Notes under the pieces: model-generated
What the model was told of the DNA's origin: nothing
The model's input: the letters and a program-made list of their open reading frames with translations, nothing else
The model's database searches: none
From: Pyrocephalus nanus
Taxonomy: Eukaryota; Chordata; Aves; Passeriformes; Tyrannidae
Length of the DNA: 64,000 nucleotides
Direction of reading: 5' to 3'
NCBI GenBank assembly: GCA_038380795.1
Contig: CM076280.1
Location: 4,947,501-5,011,500, forward strand
Shown here: positions 34,799-48,189 of the stretch, in pieces
Position numbering within the stretch: the stretch's first letter is position 1
Layout: each line of letters starts with the position of its first letter
Position numbers and translations under genes: made by a program

Positions 34799-37700
34799 GA
34801 AGAGGATTCAACAGGGACCACCGGAGCGTGCAGCCGGTGCTGGCACGGTGTGTGTGCTGGGTAGCAGAGCCACCTCCAGCTCCATCTGTCCCCTCTTCTT
34901 TGCCATCGATCCCTGGGCGAGGAATATTCAACTGGACATGTACATCAGTGCATGCAACACTAAAGGTTTGCTCTGGGTGCATAGGGCAGCCTGTGGGCAG
35001 TGAATTCTGTGGGTGGGAGGTCTGCAGGGGCCAGAGTGACAGAGCTGGTCTGGCCCCTCCTAAGTCCTGCTTGTGGCAGGGTTTGGCCGTCCCAACGTTT
35101 CAAACAATTTTTCTTCCAGCAGAGGTTGAAGCCTCATCAGCACTCCCAGCACAGCAGCACACAGCTCTCCATCCCCAGCCCTCGGGTTCTCCAGCACCAT
35201 CCTTGCAGCAGAGCCAGCTTTTCTCTTTTCCACCCCAGCACCTCGCTGAATCTGCCAAGCCAGGACGGGTGTGCTCCCAGCCCCCAACAGTACAAGGCAG
35301 AGAGATGAAAGATATTGTTTTTCAGGTGGAATAGCTTCCAAAACGGTACATTTGCAGTCAAAGTGCTGTTTGGAATGCATATGAACCACTGCCTGCAGCA
35401 ATGAGAAACAAAGCCATTAAAGTTTAGATAGCAGTGTTTTTATTTTTAACCAAATGAGTCAGTCTCCCCTCTAGCTCTGAGCAGGAGAGGGGGAGAAAGT
35501 TGGGCAGGGAGAGTTCAGAAAGCCTTAACCCCACTGGGACCCTGCTGTAGGGAAGGTTCAAGCAGCTTGCTCTGTTTAATTGTGCCTAGAAAGGTGTTTA
35601 AACTGAAGCTGTCGTTTGAGGGTGCCTTGTCAGGGTGGCAATTTTGTTTGTTTCTTTGGATTATAATTTATCAACAACAGCAATAACAACAAAGTTTCAG
35701 GACTCTTACTGCATCTCTCTTCCCTCCCCACATCCAGAAGGCCTCATGTTGCCCTTCCTTCTGCATCTCTTCCTGGGGGAGCTGAGGACCAACCTGTTTC
35801 CCAGTCTGGAAGGTGGGCTTGGGATACTGCCGGATTTCCTTCCAGCTTCCCTGTTAGTAAAAGCACGTTGAGGGAAGAGGAAGACCCAGGGAACCAGCCT
35901 GATGTGGTGCTGGGTGTAGGTGGTGTCTGTGTGTACGAGGTGGGTGCACTCCTGTCAGATCAAGGCAAGGCTGCAGCTCCTTGCTGAGCACATCCAGTGC
36001 CCAGGCACGGACTGCATTTCAACAAGACACTCCCTGCTTCTGCACCATGGCTCTGGCTACTCCTCGAGCAGTTTCTCTCTTCATCCCAGCCCGTTTCCAA
36101 GGTTCCTATCCCTGTAGCATCTCTAAGAAGATGCATCCAGCTGTTAAAAAAGGCCTGTGCTCTTGCCATCATCCTGTGCTGCTGCTGGAAGAGCACCGGA
36201 GGCTCAGCCTGCAGCCCCAGACCCCTCAGCACATGCTTAAGTTAAAGCTCAGGCCCTTGTGCTGAATCAGGCAGAGAGTGCTTGGCCACTTGCAGGAAAA
36301 CCCCCTCAAACCCATGGAAAATTACAAACTTACATCCCTGCCTCTATTTGTTGTTTTCCCACGGCATATGGAAATTTATGTAAACACACAAATGAGAAGC
36401 AGGCCCTGGAGCTCTGGTGAGCTCTCCAGTGTCCCACCAGTGCTCCAAACATTGGCCAGTGTTGATGCTCTAGGAGAAAGGAGGGAGAGAAATGAATTCT
36501 GGCTCCAAGAGTTGTCCAGAGACATCGTTTCAGGGTTTTTTTCCAACACAGTGCCTACTGCTCTTATGAAAAACCATCCCAGGCTCCCCCAGCTCCTCCA
36601 GTTAGCACTGGCTGTTCGACTCCATCCTAATCAGGATCAGAAAACCAGGCTTATCGTGTGCCCTTGGATGTGGAACAGCCTCTTTTCAAGCAAATTGTCT
36701 TTACAAAATTCTGTACATGGAGGTTGTGGATTGACACAGGAGCAGTGCATAGAGTTGTTAAATCTCGAGGAATGAGCCCATTCTGACCAAACTGATGGGG
36801 GTTTGAGGCTCTTCCACTCACCACAGCTATCAGGTTTGATCCCATGAGAGCTCCTCAGATGACACTGATGCTTTTCTGGAAGGAGAGGTGGCAACAGGAG
36901 GCACAAGGAGAACCTTACTAACCCATATATATTATAACCTTCTCAAGGTTTGGTTATTTTTAAGTTATGGGGTGATGTAACCTGTTCTTTTCTGGATCCC
37001 ACACCTTGGGAAACAGGAAATGTCACTGTGAGTTAGGTGCCATTATCTGAGCTGGGCTGGACCAAAGGTTCATATCCAAAGTGTAAGTTTTGTGGGGGGT
37101 TTTACACATATGTATACATTTATATGTGTATTGAAAATGTGACTGGGTATGTATGTGTCTAATTTATATCAGTTTTAAAAAGTGGTTCATTTATAGAATC
37201 AGATGCAGAATAATTTTCTTTGTTTTTCTAAGACTCAGCAGTCTCTTTTTATGGGAAGAGGTTTGTTTCTTATTATTATTTCTTGACACAGCTTTGGTAA
37301 GAAAGCTGGGATATGCAGAAGACGGGGAGAAGTCTGAGCAAAGCCTTCCTGGGGAAAAAGAAAAAGCTGCTCCTGTGAATTAAAGCTGGAAAAAACCTCC
37401 TCTCAGCTATGCAATATCCCTGCTTGTTATTAATTACTGCAAGTTCAAACATTTTTTGGCATAAACATTACCATTTGTGCTTTGAACATGTATAATGCTT
37501 AATATGTGCTAAGTGCTGTAACTATTTCAAAAGATTTATGTCTGGAGTAAATTATGATGTGGATAATTGCATTCTGTCCACCCAAATCCATCCTGCAGCT
37601 TCACTGGAGTGTGGAATCCACCGCCACTCCCTGGCCTGTGCCAGTCTGTGGGGCTGCAGTGTGTGATTAAACATCTGCTCCCCGTTCCCTGGGGGAGCAG

Positions 37701-38182
37701 GGATCCTTTTTGATGGAGGGGTCAGAGTTGGTGAGGTGACACTGCTCAGCAGAGGTCTGCTTCCAGCAGGAAAAGGCAGGATTTGCTTTTCCATAGCGCT
37801 CACTGCTTTGGAACTTCAAGACAGTTTACTATTGGATGAGACAAGAAGTACAAGAGAAGCTCCAAATGTTGTGTGCCCAGTGTTTGGCTCCTCTGCCACG
37901 CCTTGAGTGGAGAACAAACACACCCTGGTGTTGGTGGATGCTCCGTGGGAAGGGAAGAGGAGCTGTGTGGTGATGGTGGCAGATGCTGAGGGTAACAGGG
38001 GAACTCAGACTCTTTACAGTGTTTCTCTTCAAGATGCCCATCCCTGCCTGTTCAAGTCAATACTTTGCAGTTTCATGTAGATAAACCCAAGCTGATCATG
38101 GTTTGCTGGCCAGATTTTGGCTTTCAAATTGTGTTTTGATGGTGAGTTCTGTGACACTGTGGGTGGGTGGCAATTTATGGGG
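34799..38182. other. Intergenic DNA, no gene recognised
   Basis: This is unique DNA without recognisable transposons. It includes an AT-rich part at 36900-37560 with a 9-bp inverted repeat (TACACATAT at 37103-37111, ATATGTGTA at 37122-37130). Long frames at 34783-35334 and 36278-36775 resemble no known protein. Confidence 0.5.
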
Positions 38183-38801
38183 TGTGATAGTTTGGACTTT
38201 GGCTCCCTGCCAAATGCCCAAACTTCCAGTTAGCGGGCCCCCCTCCCCTTTCCCCTTCTTTCTTCCCTTAGGGTAAAGAAAGTAAAGAAAAAAAACTATA
38301 AAAATTAAAGAATCTAAAGTCAAGCAGCTTATATAAATATATATATTTACGTAGATCACAGTTATATACAGTTAAGATGTTATATACACAGTAAAAGGGA
38401 ATCAACCCCCCGAAGGGATAGTGAAAGGGGAGAAAGGGACAAGAGGGAACAAAAAGGGACACCGAATAGATATGCACAATCAAACCCGAGAACTAGTAAA
38501 ATAACTAGTAAAACAAATCTCACCACGTCCCTTAAAACAGCAGGGTTGGCAGACACGGCCAGCACTCTCCAAACTTCCACGTGGCAGGACAGTGGATTCT
38601 GCAGGCCTCAGCCTTAGATAAGCGAGACCAGCGCAGGGACCCACTGTTCCCAAACCTCGCCGGAAGAAAAGAGAGCGAGACCTCTAATCTCCAACTCATT
38701 TATACTCCGGTTTACGTAAAAATCGTATGGAATACTGGGTACTTGGCCACTTCCTTGGTTACAAACTGGTCACCAGGAAAGTCTAGACTAAAACCATCAC
38801 A
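38183..38801 (-). mobile_element. Solo LTR of an endogenous retrovirus, with target-site duplication
   Basis: The element is 619 bp and bounded by inverted termini TGTGATAGTTT and AAACCATCACA, in TG...CA form. It is flanked by a perfect 5-bp direct repeat TGGGG (38178-38182 and 38802-38806). No gag, pol or env sequence is attached, so it is a solo LTR left by recombination. Minus orientation is preferred because that strand has a TATAAAT box near 38698-38704, followed by a CT-rich stretch typical of a transcription start. An opposing orientation is possible because the plus strand has TATATAAATA-like sequence too. A 5-bp duplication fits the ERVL class; this assignment is tentative. Confidence 0.85.
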
Positions 38802-40100
38802 TGGGGGCACATCAGCACTGTAGGTCCATGGGCACAAGGAAATGAGGACAGGGTCTTGTGGCAGGGGGCTGAAATGGTTCCCTTCCCCCAACCAGGAGGA
38901 GGTAGATGGGCCATATCAAGCTCTGGGGCTCAGTTGTTTGGTGGAAACAGAGCCCTGAACCCCTAAAGCACTTTGAGCTGGGTCTGTAAGGTCACTTTTC
39001 ACCTGCTTTAGGCTTCTCTTAGCTCTGCAGCGGGCCCTGCCTCTCACAGAGACAAAGCAATGTCTGAGGGGTCCCTGAAGTGCCTGCAAAACTCATGCAT
39101 TTGGTGTAAAAAACAGACAGAAAAGCTTCCATCAACAAAGATTTCCTTCCCTGGGGTAATTTCACTTGTGGTACGAGTGGAAACAGCAAGTTCCCACTTC
39201 AGTCAACAGCTCCTGGGAGGGGTCTGATGTTCAGCAAATGCTGAGGCACCTTCAGCTTCTTCAGGGTTTCAGCAGAAGCTGCGGGTGTTGCTCAGAGCTG
39301 TGCTGAGAGCCCCGAGCTCTCCTAAACAGGGAGGTGAAAGGAAGGAGCACAGTGATGTGTTTGCCCCTTAGCTCTGAGTAGGCTGGGAGCAGGAGCAGGT
39401 AAATGGAATTTGAATTTCTTCTTTTTCATTTTTACCACTGTCACTTGGGTCCAGAGCTGGAGCTGTAAGAGGAGAGACATGATTCTGCTGATGAAAGCAA
39501 GAGAATCAGCCTTCAAGGGCTCTCCAGTGGGATGGGACTAACATGAGTCATCAGCCATGGTGGTGACTAGGGGTATTAACATACTTTTGACTAACATTTG
39601 CCAGCATGAATGCAAAGTAGAATGATTCTGACAAATCCAGGAGTCATCCAGCCCCCTGTGCTCCGGTGTGGTAGAATTACATATAACTCAGGAGCTCTGG
39701 TGGGGCACATTTCTTGTTCATGCTCAGAGTTTGTGCAGACCAGGATGTCCTGTACTCAGCTGGGTTTGCAGCCAGGATGTATTTTCAGAGCTAATTGCTT
39801 CACAATAATGGGCATTTTTGGAGGTTCCATCAGTTTTCAGCTTGATGTGACAGTCAGTGACCACTGGGCTGTCAATACATGACCACACTGCATTGCCCCA
39901 GGCAGCTGGGCAGCACAGATGTGTCCAGATGTGCAGGACTCACTGGCTTGTGCTGTGGAGGTGATTTGTGCATTTGCACCTGTGCTGCTGCTACTCCAAG
40001 TGAGTGACTAGACAGAAAAAAGTCCTCCAATTCACCTCACATCAAGTCCTCAGGTGGAGAAAGAGGACACGTCTCACCATTCTCAAACACGTAGAACACC

Positions 40101-40262
40101 TTGCCCAGAGATTTGGATGCCCCATCCCTGGAAGTGTTCAAGGACAAAAGGAGCTCTGAGAAACCTGGTCTAGGAGAAAATGTCTCAGACCATGGCAAGA
40201 GGTTTGGAATGAGACGATCTTTAAGGTCCCTTCCAACCCAAACCATTCCATGATTCTATAGC
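40101..40262 (+). mobile_element. CR1 LINE fragment (3' end)
   Basis: Plus-strand CR1: TTGCCCAGAGATTTGGATGC, CCCATCCCTGGAAGTGTTCA, GAAACCTGGTCTAGGAGAAA, GAGACGATCTTTAAGGTCCC and CCAACCCAAACCATTCCATG, then ATTCTATAG at the terminus. Confidence 0.94.
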
Positions 40263-41372
40263 AGCCCTAAAATGGCTTGGGGTGCAGATTATCTGGGACA
40301 CCACTGGATTGGGGCATGCTGTTGAAAGCCTGTGGAACCAGGAATAACAAAAATAAATGTGGGTAACAGAACCACTCAGAAGCTTCCTTTGCTGAGAGCT
40401 GGCTTGTTAGTCCTTGGGACTAACTGTTTTTTTCCTGGTAAGTTCAGCAGTTTTTCAGGGTAGGGAACATGACCCCTCTATAGTCACAGAAATTTGCTAT
40501 TTTATACCTTACTGCCAGCATGGATCTTAATCAACCAGAAAAACTCAAAATGACAAACAAACAAGAGACAGCTTTGCTATCTGAGGTTCATTAGCTCCTA
40601 GCGACCTTTCAAATCTGCAAGAAACCAAAGAGAAATGTTCACAAAACGGGAGGGCTTTCAAGTCATTTTGCCAGTAATTTCCACCTATTCCCCAGTCCCC
40701 CCTCAATAATGAATGGCATTTCTTGATTGTTTTCCCAAGATTTGCTTTTATCTGAGCAAATGTAGACTGGAACTTTGACCCACAGCATAGGGAGGATGGG
40801 AGGCAGAGTGTCCCTGGAGGAATGGCACACACGTTGTGTCTTGCAAGGTTATTTGAAGCTGACTTTCACTGGCATTGTTATCCTCATCTGGGAGGCTGGA
40901 AATGTGAGCAAAGGGCAGGTTATTTCATGCTTGGCACAAACACACACCAGGGAGCCATCAGTGCTGTGTGCTGCAGAGGTTAGATGCAGGTTCATGAGGA
41001 GGAGCTAATTGCCAGCACAGACCTGGGCTCTGGGATGCATCAAGTGCTTGGAAAGGAAAGAAAAGGAAGAGCTGAATGTGGATGACATTTTCTTTGGGGT
41101 GCCAACGTGCTGCCCCTAGGCCATGGGGACCAGGCAGCAGAAGGCAGAGCCTGAAAGCTTTGCTTTGTGATACACCCAGGACAGTTTCAAGATCCTTCAT
41201 GGGAGGCTCTCAGGGCCAGCTCCTCAGCAGGGGTGAATAGACCTCACTTTTGGTCTACCTGAGTAGACCAAAAATACTCCTCTGCACCTTTACCTGGAGT
41301 TTTCCTTCCTCAGGTACTCTGAACTGTTGGGCTTTCTTGCCCAGCTGGAACAGAGGAGGCAGATGGATCCCT

Positions 41373-41825
41373 TCATAGAATCAAAGAATGGTTTGGGTTG
41401 GAAGGGACCTTAAAGATCATCTCGTTCCACCCCCTGCCATGGGCAGGGACACCTTCCACTAGCCCAGGTTGCTCCAAGCCCCCTCTAACCTGGCCTTGGA
41501 CACTTCCAGGAATTGGGCAGCCACAGCTTCTCTGGGCAACCTGTGCCAGGGCCTTACCACCTTCACAGGGAACGATTGTTTTCTAATATCCACTCTAACC
41601 CTACTCTCTGTCAGTTTGAAGTCATTCCCCCTTGTCCTGTCACTGCAGGCCCTTGAAATAGTCTCTCTCCATATTTCCTGTAGCCTCCCTTCAGATACTG
41701 AAAGGCCACAATAAGGTCACCCCAAACCCTCCTCTTTTCCAGGCTGAACAAAATCCCAAATCTCTCAGCCTTTCATGAAGCACAGAATTTGTCCTCTCAC
41801 CCATCCTCTTCAGCTTGAGATCTTG
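41373..41825 (-). mobile_element. CR1 LINE fragment, the longest copy in the window
   Basis: About 450 bp of reverse-complement CR1: TCATAGAATCAAAGAATGGT, TTGGAAGGGACCTTAAAGAT, CCCAGGTTGCTCCAAGCCCC, CAGCTTCTCTGGGCAACCTG, CAGTTTGAAGTCATTCCCCC and CTTTTCCAGGCTGAACAAAA, extending to about 41825. The inner part reaches the 3' end of the old ORF2 region or its UTR but has no intact frame. Confidence 0.94.
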
Positions 41826-44399
41826 TCACCTTGTCCAAGTACAATGATGACAAAAGGATCATTGCTGGAGTGGAAGGAGGGGGACTGTTTTAACTTAAAG
41901 TAAAACCACTTGAGGCCATATTGTATCTTCTCAAAAAGTGCTGTTCAGCTGGGACCACAGCTGAGGAACCACTGATTGTAGATGGAGAACAGAGAAAGGC
42001 AGACAAAGCATCAGCAAGAGATGAAACATTCAGAGTAGGCAGAATAAAGGGGCCCTGAGGGCATCTCTGGAAGATGTTTTCTGTGTTTTTCTGACTTGTT
42101 TTGATGGGAAAAAAAAAAAGATTTTTCAAAGAAGAGATGCAAGATGTCACACATGTATTTACAAGACTGTAGTCCACCCTGACAACCTCTGTGAACTCCC
42201 TCCAACGAAGAAAAAAGTTGAAGAACTTCTGAAAAGATGGAGAAACTAAGAGGTGAAAACATGGGCTAGAGGATGGAAACTCCCTTTTCTCCTGCAAAAA
42301 GAGAGCTTGTGGTGGGATCTGTCCCTTCACTGACATCCCTGGGAGTTACTGGGGCCCAGTAGGACTGGAACCCAGTTTCATCCAGGCACTGAGGTCCTCT
42401 GGCAGCATAGAGGAAGAGGAGCCCAGGGCTGAAGAATGATGAAGTTGGAGAAGGTCTACGTCACACAGGAGCAGCTGGGAAGGATAATTTGCCATCTGTG
42501 CTAAGTGGTTTCACCCCAGTGCTGTTGGTCACACCAGAATGAGGAATCACAGAGAGGGGAGGGAGAGCAGGGGGAGAAACCATCTGTGGAAGGGAATCAG
42601 GCCAGTATGTGGCCCTGGAGAGTCACATCCAGAGGGGGCTGAGCTAGAAAGCACCTGGCATTTATCTGGCACCTGTGAGATGGTGCAACAGGGATGCTGA
42701 GAGCAGCTGTGGAAAGCACATGGCTCAGGCTGTGAAGGGACAGCAGGTACAGGCTGATGGTGTTGGGGATCTGGAAAGGGGGTGGGGGTTGCTGGCTGTG
42801 CTTTGGTAGAAGGCGTTGGGAATAGGGAAAGGGGGTAAAAGTTTGATGAAAGATGTGTAGGAGCTGGAAAGGAGAAGGGATACATTTTAAAGTCACCTGT
42901 AAATTCATATGGGAAGCCCTAATGGTCTTTAATTTCCAGGTCCACTGTTCAGTGGCTCTCTTCTTTATCCTCCCAGCCTGCAAGACCAATAAGCAAAGGA
43001 TCTTCTGAGCAGAGGTTATTGCACTGCAGCACTGGGAGCAGCATCCTTGACAGCACAAGCCACTTTTTCTCCCACATTTCCAGCAGCACTGCAGCCCTAT
43101 AAGAAACCAAAGGGAAAAAGAAGAAGTGTTGATAGGTTTCTCTTCTCCTGGACTGTTAATTCAAATCTGGCTGTAGTCCATTAGTGTTTTCACAGTATTA
43201 CTTTCTAATGGCTTCTTGCTCTTGGCTCAGCTCTTCCTTGGTAAGTCACAGCTGTGTGCATTGTTAGCTCTGGGCTCCCAGTTAACCTCTTGCTGGGAAT
43301 CTCAGTCAGGATTATGACTTGTGTCCGTGTTATGAAAATAGCCCCTGTGTAGCAGCTGCTGTCAAACACTGCTCCTTCCAGCACTCCCTCAACAGGTGTG
43401 AGGAGCTGTTTTCCTGCTGCCATGGATGGATCAGCTGTTCCAACAGAAGGTGCGCTTGTAATCCGTCCCCCTCGCTGTGCCGTCTGGGTCACACGGAGCT
43501 GCTGATGAACCTGTGGCAGATTTTGCCAAGGGAACTGCATCTTCTAGTTCAGATGCTGGAGCCCTGCAGTGCAGTGCATGGTGTTCCATCCAGAGCTGCA
43601 GTGTTACCCCCAGATTTCATCCCCGAGCCTGTGCTCTCCAGTCAGGTACAGGAGTGCTGCTCAGAGAGTTGTCATGACCAAGTTGTGTTAGATTAGATGC
43701 AAAGTTTGACTCCTTTCCACAGTGCAGGAGATTCAATGCTCTCCAATCCTTGATTTTTTCCATTCCTGAACATCAAGACTGGATTGTTTTTTTTTTTTCC
43801 CCAAAGTTTATACTGCAGGAAAAATGCAGGAAAACCCCATGGCCTCTTATACCACAGGTCAAACTATGTAATCCCTTTGGCCTTAGGGTCTGTGTTTCCA
43901 TAAGAAGGTCACATCAAAGAGCTGTGTAGGGCACTGTGTCCTAACCACTTCTAGGATCACATCCCTGAGAATGGATAAGCATCAGTGTTTACACAGCATA
44001 CAGTGGATTCAAGCATAGCTGTAGGACAGGTGAATTAAGAATCAGCCCTGCTGTCTCTTTTCTATGCTTATTCTGAGGATAACACAGGAGACTTCAGTGT
44101 GCAGGTCCAGCTGACTGGTGTGAAATTAATTTAAAATTCAAAAACTAAATTGGGGAAAAAAAAAAAAAAAGGCCCCTGAGAGTTCCATGGAAAATCAATT
44201 ACCCAGCACACAAAGGTGACGATGAGAACACCGCTCCACAATAAGCAAAATTCCCTGCAATTTTAATCTCTTCTTCATGCAATTTCCCTCCCATCCCTTG
44301 TGATGTTTTAAGAGATGGACGACTTTCTTTCTCTAGTTTTAGATATGCTTATTGGGGCTGGAGGGTGGAGAGACCAAGAGAGAAGACACTGTTCCAAAA

Positions 44400-44540
44400 A
44401 ATGTAATTAAGGTGATGTTACTATGCGAATTACATATTACATTTTGTTTAGAGCTATTATTGGCTGGAATGGCTCTGAAATTGAATTGTGCTGCAGATTC
44501 CTAGCTGATTTTACCCACACTCACTCACGGTCAGGCATTG
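44400..44540. promoter_or_regulatory. Candidate regulatory block
   Basis: A repeat-free AT-rich block with TAATTA (44404-44409), GCGAATTACATATTACATTT and GAAATTGAATTG. It lies 200 bases from an A15 run but is not part of a transposon I recognise. Low confidence. Confidence 0.25.
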
Positions 44541-47216
44541 CATTAGACCTGGGGATGGGGGAAGAGTGGATGGAGGAGGGGATCCAGCTGGGAAGGAGGG
44601 CTCTGTAAGTGATTTCTTCCTGTGCAGAGGCTTTCATCAGACAAAGAACCACATTAAAAATTACTCTTCACCCCGTTGAGCCAAACTGAGTTGATGTGTT
44701 CACCATGAGCTGGTGTTTGGCTCTGAGCACAGCAAGGACATCTTGCTGCCCTTAATCAGATCCTCTCTGCCAAAATGGTCATTTGTGGTGGAGGGGTTCC
44801 AGGGGTATTTCCTTGACGCTGACTTGTTGACGAAGGGAGAGGTGCTGCACAGCCACTAAAAGCACTGACTTTCCCCTGCTTTCAGCCAAGGCTGCTCTGA
44901 GATGGGTTTAATTGAGCAAAAGAGCTCATCAGCATCATCTCTGCTCTCTCTCATCCCCCGATGTCCTTCTGGAACCGCAGTGATGGGCCAAAGGATAACA
45001 GTATCCCCACCAAGGGGTGTGGTGAGACATTCCCTGCATGGGCAGCAGAACAGAGCAGCCAGAGTTCCTGTGGTGCTGTCCATTGTGGCCTCTCTGATGT
45101 CTAATAATGCTCCTATCCCTTTCCTCTGCTTGGCCACCTATTTCTTATGCAACCTGCAGGAACACGATAGCTTTGCATTAGCTGCTCTTAAATTGGTTGA
45201 AACTGGCATGCAGGTTCAGAAATTACGAGGAAGGGAAGGATGAGAGAATGAGAAACACCCTGCCAGCACAGCCACAGTAATTCAGAAAATGAAAAAATTA
45301 TGAGGTGCTGCTGTGCAAGAGAGATCTACAGCTGAGGGCTGGGGAAAGGCAGGCAAGACGGCACAGAGCTGATGTGTGGTAACATCTGTGTCCTCCTTCT
45401 GCAATCCTCTGTTCAAGGATTCAGGGGGTTTTTGTGTCTTTGCTCCTGTTTGCACCAAGGCATTGCCCCTTTGCAAGCTGCTCCCTCCATTGCTCTGCTT
45501 TGGTCTTGGGCTCAGCTGTTTTGGTGCATGGTGGTGATGAGTGGGGAGAAGTTTGCCGGGTGATCCCATGTGGTGTGGTTTTGGCAGCTGGCAGACGCTT
45601 CCTGGGAGGGCTGTGCCAGGGAGAGGCTTTGGACGAGCTGCTGTCTGCAGAGGGGGAGAGGGAAACTGTTCCTTGCCTCCTCTTTCCTTAAACCATCTTC
45701 CATCTGAATAAAGTGGGGGAATTAGGAGGGGATTATCTACCAGCAGGAGAGGTGTAATTCATTTCTGCCACTGTCCGCGTGTCAGGTTCGATTTTAATTT
45801 CAGATAATGTCAAAGCCAGATTAAAGCCCTATAATCCAGGTAGGAAAAGAGACCCATCCTTCCCCCTCATCTCACCCAGCTGCCAGGACAGTGCCTGCCA
45901 CCCCTCCCTCCTCTCCCTTCAGACACACTTGGGTCGTGGCACACCACAGAGGTTCCTGTAGGGGAGGTTGGACTCAGCTCCGCTGAGCTCCAGGGCCTGC
46001 TCTGACATCCACTCCTGCTTCCTGGGGCTCTCCAGCTTTGCAGATCTGTGCTTTGAGACCTCCAGAAAAGGGAGCCTTTTTGACTGGAGTAAGGATGTTT
46101 TTAACTGCTTTGAGATCTTTGGGTAGGAGTGGAAGTGCCTGGTTATATCTTCTTCCCTGAGTGAACGCAGACACAGGTAATTCCTGCTTCTGCTCATGCA
46201 ACATTTAAGGCAAGTGATTCTGACAAACAAGAGGGAAGACAGACTTTATTAAAAATAAAAATAAAATCTCTTGAGAACTGATCAGGCACTGATAACTCTT
46301 TCTCTCTTTTGCTACTGTTTTGTTCTATTTCTCAGCTATCACAGTCAGCAGTGGTGAAGAAATGCTGCTCTGATATGGATACAACAGTCCTGCCACAGAG
46401 CTGAGTGTGTGCAGGTGGAGCAGTGATTTTGATGTTTATCATGGCAATTAATGTGCTAGTGGATTCTTTTCATTACAGCTATATTGAATCAGAGACAGGG
46501 TCAATCCAGGCAATCAGTTGGGTCTTCCCACTGAAGAAGAAAAAAAAAAGTATATTGGAAATATGATTTAAAAAAATAGTAAATATAAAGGAATGGTCCT
46601 GATGCTCAACATGTTTCTCCAGCCTTTGTTTGCTCTCTCCATCCTTCCCCAGCTGAAATTCAGCTCTGGTCAGCAGCTCTTCCCAGCTGTGCCACATATT
46701 CCAGCACAGCCCCAGCCTGGAGCAGGACACTGTCCCAGAGGAAGGTGGCCAGGCTTGTGCTCCTGGCTTTGATCCCTCATAAGGCATTTCTCCTCTCTCC
46801 ACTTCCATATAGGGGACGGGGATAACTGTTCCTGCCTCCTTGGAGATGTGGAATGGCAGAGACCTCAGCCTATACCATAACCCCATCACCTAGGTTTTAC
46901 AGAATTCATGTTTTAAAAAATGGAAATAATTTGTATTTTGGTGCATTCTGCCATACCTGCAGTGAGTTGTTAACATAAAAATCGTGCCCACTTTGCTTTT
47001 CTAAAGTACCAATATGCACTGTGGCTTCCACGTCACATTTTGGCAACACTGGAGAACACCCAGGGAGCAACTCCCATGTCTCACATAGTATGGTGAGTCA
47101 TAAAGCAAGGAGGAATGAGGTGAATAAGGTCAAATTTAGCCCATCTGGCCCAAGCTAGTATGAGATTTTCATACCTCACTGCAGGATCCCAAAGAAATCT
47201 GGAATTCAGCTCAACT

Positions 47217-47280
47217 TCATAGAATATGCTGAGTTGTAAGGGACCTGTGAGGATCATCCTGTCCAACTTTTTCCTGCATT
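47217..47280 (-). mobile_element. Short CR1 LINE terminus
   Basis: The segment TTCATAGAATATGCTGAGTT, GTAAGGGACCTGTGAGGATC and ATCCTGTCCAAC is the reverse complement of a CR1 3' end of the same subfamily as the copy at 22118. Confidence 0.82.
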
Positions 47281-47499
47281 CATCTTGTTCTGCCCACAAT
47301 CACCAGCAAAATGCTGTGCTTCACCAAACTCTGCCTTCCCTGGCTGCTGCACATCCCAGAGCAAGGGATGTGTTGGGAGAGGGCTGTTGTTTTAGGAGCA
47401 CGGAGGTCCAGGCTGCATCAAGGATGGAGGATTTGGATTGGTGGATTGTTCCTGCAGAAGATGAATTCTATGCCTCAGAGCTATGCTTAAATTCAAGAT

Positions 47500-47528
47500 T
47501 TTGGGGATTACCAGGTTTGGGGATTACC
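47500..47528. repeat. 13-bp direct repeat with a 3-base spacer
   Basis: TTTGGGGATTACC occurs at 47500-47512 and 47516-47528 without mismatch. This is probably a replication-slippage duplication. Confidence 0.8.
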
Positions 47529-48189
47529 TAAAGCCTAGATTTGGAAACAGCTGGTGGTGTTTGGATGCTCCTCTGTGCTGGTGAGAAGCTGGATCTGCTT
47601 CTGGCTGGCACTTCCTGTGTTTCCAGGCATGGGTGGGTCCAGGCTCCTCCTAAATCTTTATAAGGTCTTTGGCATCATGTGTGAGAGCTCAGGCAGAGCC
47701 CTGGCACAGGTTCCTTCCATAGCCTGGCATAGTCAGACTTCATAACACATTTAGTAAATTAATGGACACCACCACCCACCCAGTGCCCCTGGAGTCCATT
47801 TTGGGGCACATCCCTCCAAACAGGGGCCTGTGAGATGGCACTGCTGGGTATCCCAGAAATGCTGGCAATGACTCAGTCACTGCTGGTCAAATGTCTGGGA
47901 TGCACAGCTCAGTCAAGGAGAGGAGCCTGATGTTAACTGAGTTAGCCCAGGGATGAGCAAAAACCTTCTGTGAGCCAGTACCACAGATCTGATTTGTGTT
48001 TGAAAAAATCCCTCACGTGCCATAAATCTGGCAGCTCTCAGGGAGGCAAAACAAGACTAAACAACCCCCTTGCTCTGATTTAAACACAAGCTTGATCCTC
48101 AAACAAAACCATTCTGTCTCACAGACACGGGTGTATGGGGGAAACTGAGGCACAGCCAAGCCCCAGCCTCCACCCCTGCCCTCCACTAT

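Larger units (their letters stand above)
38802..44399. other. Intergenic DNA, no gene recognised
   Basis: Outside the CR1 copies at 40101-40262 and 41373-41825, this is unique DNA with short homopolymers (A11 near 42109-42119, T-run near 43788-43798, A15 at 44156-44170). Frames at 41890-42336 and 42597-43058 look like chance openings. Confidence 0.5.
44541..48189. other. Intergenic DNA, no gene recognised
   Basis: The stretch contains a short CR1 terminus (47217-47280), a 13-bp direct repeat (47500-47512 and 47516-47528) and a possible regulatory block near 45760-45845 (ATTTTAATTTCAGATAATG). Frames of 60-136 codons here match nothing known. Confidence 0.5.

Noticed and set aside
38380..38823. 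Short open frames inside the 38.2-38.8 kb element
   Set aside because: They fall within the solo LTR, which is non-coding, and resemble no retroviral protein.
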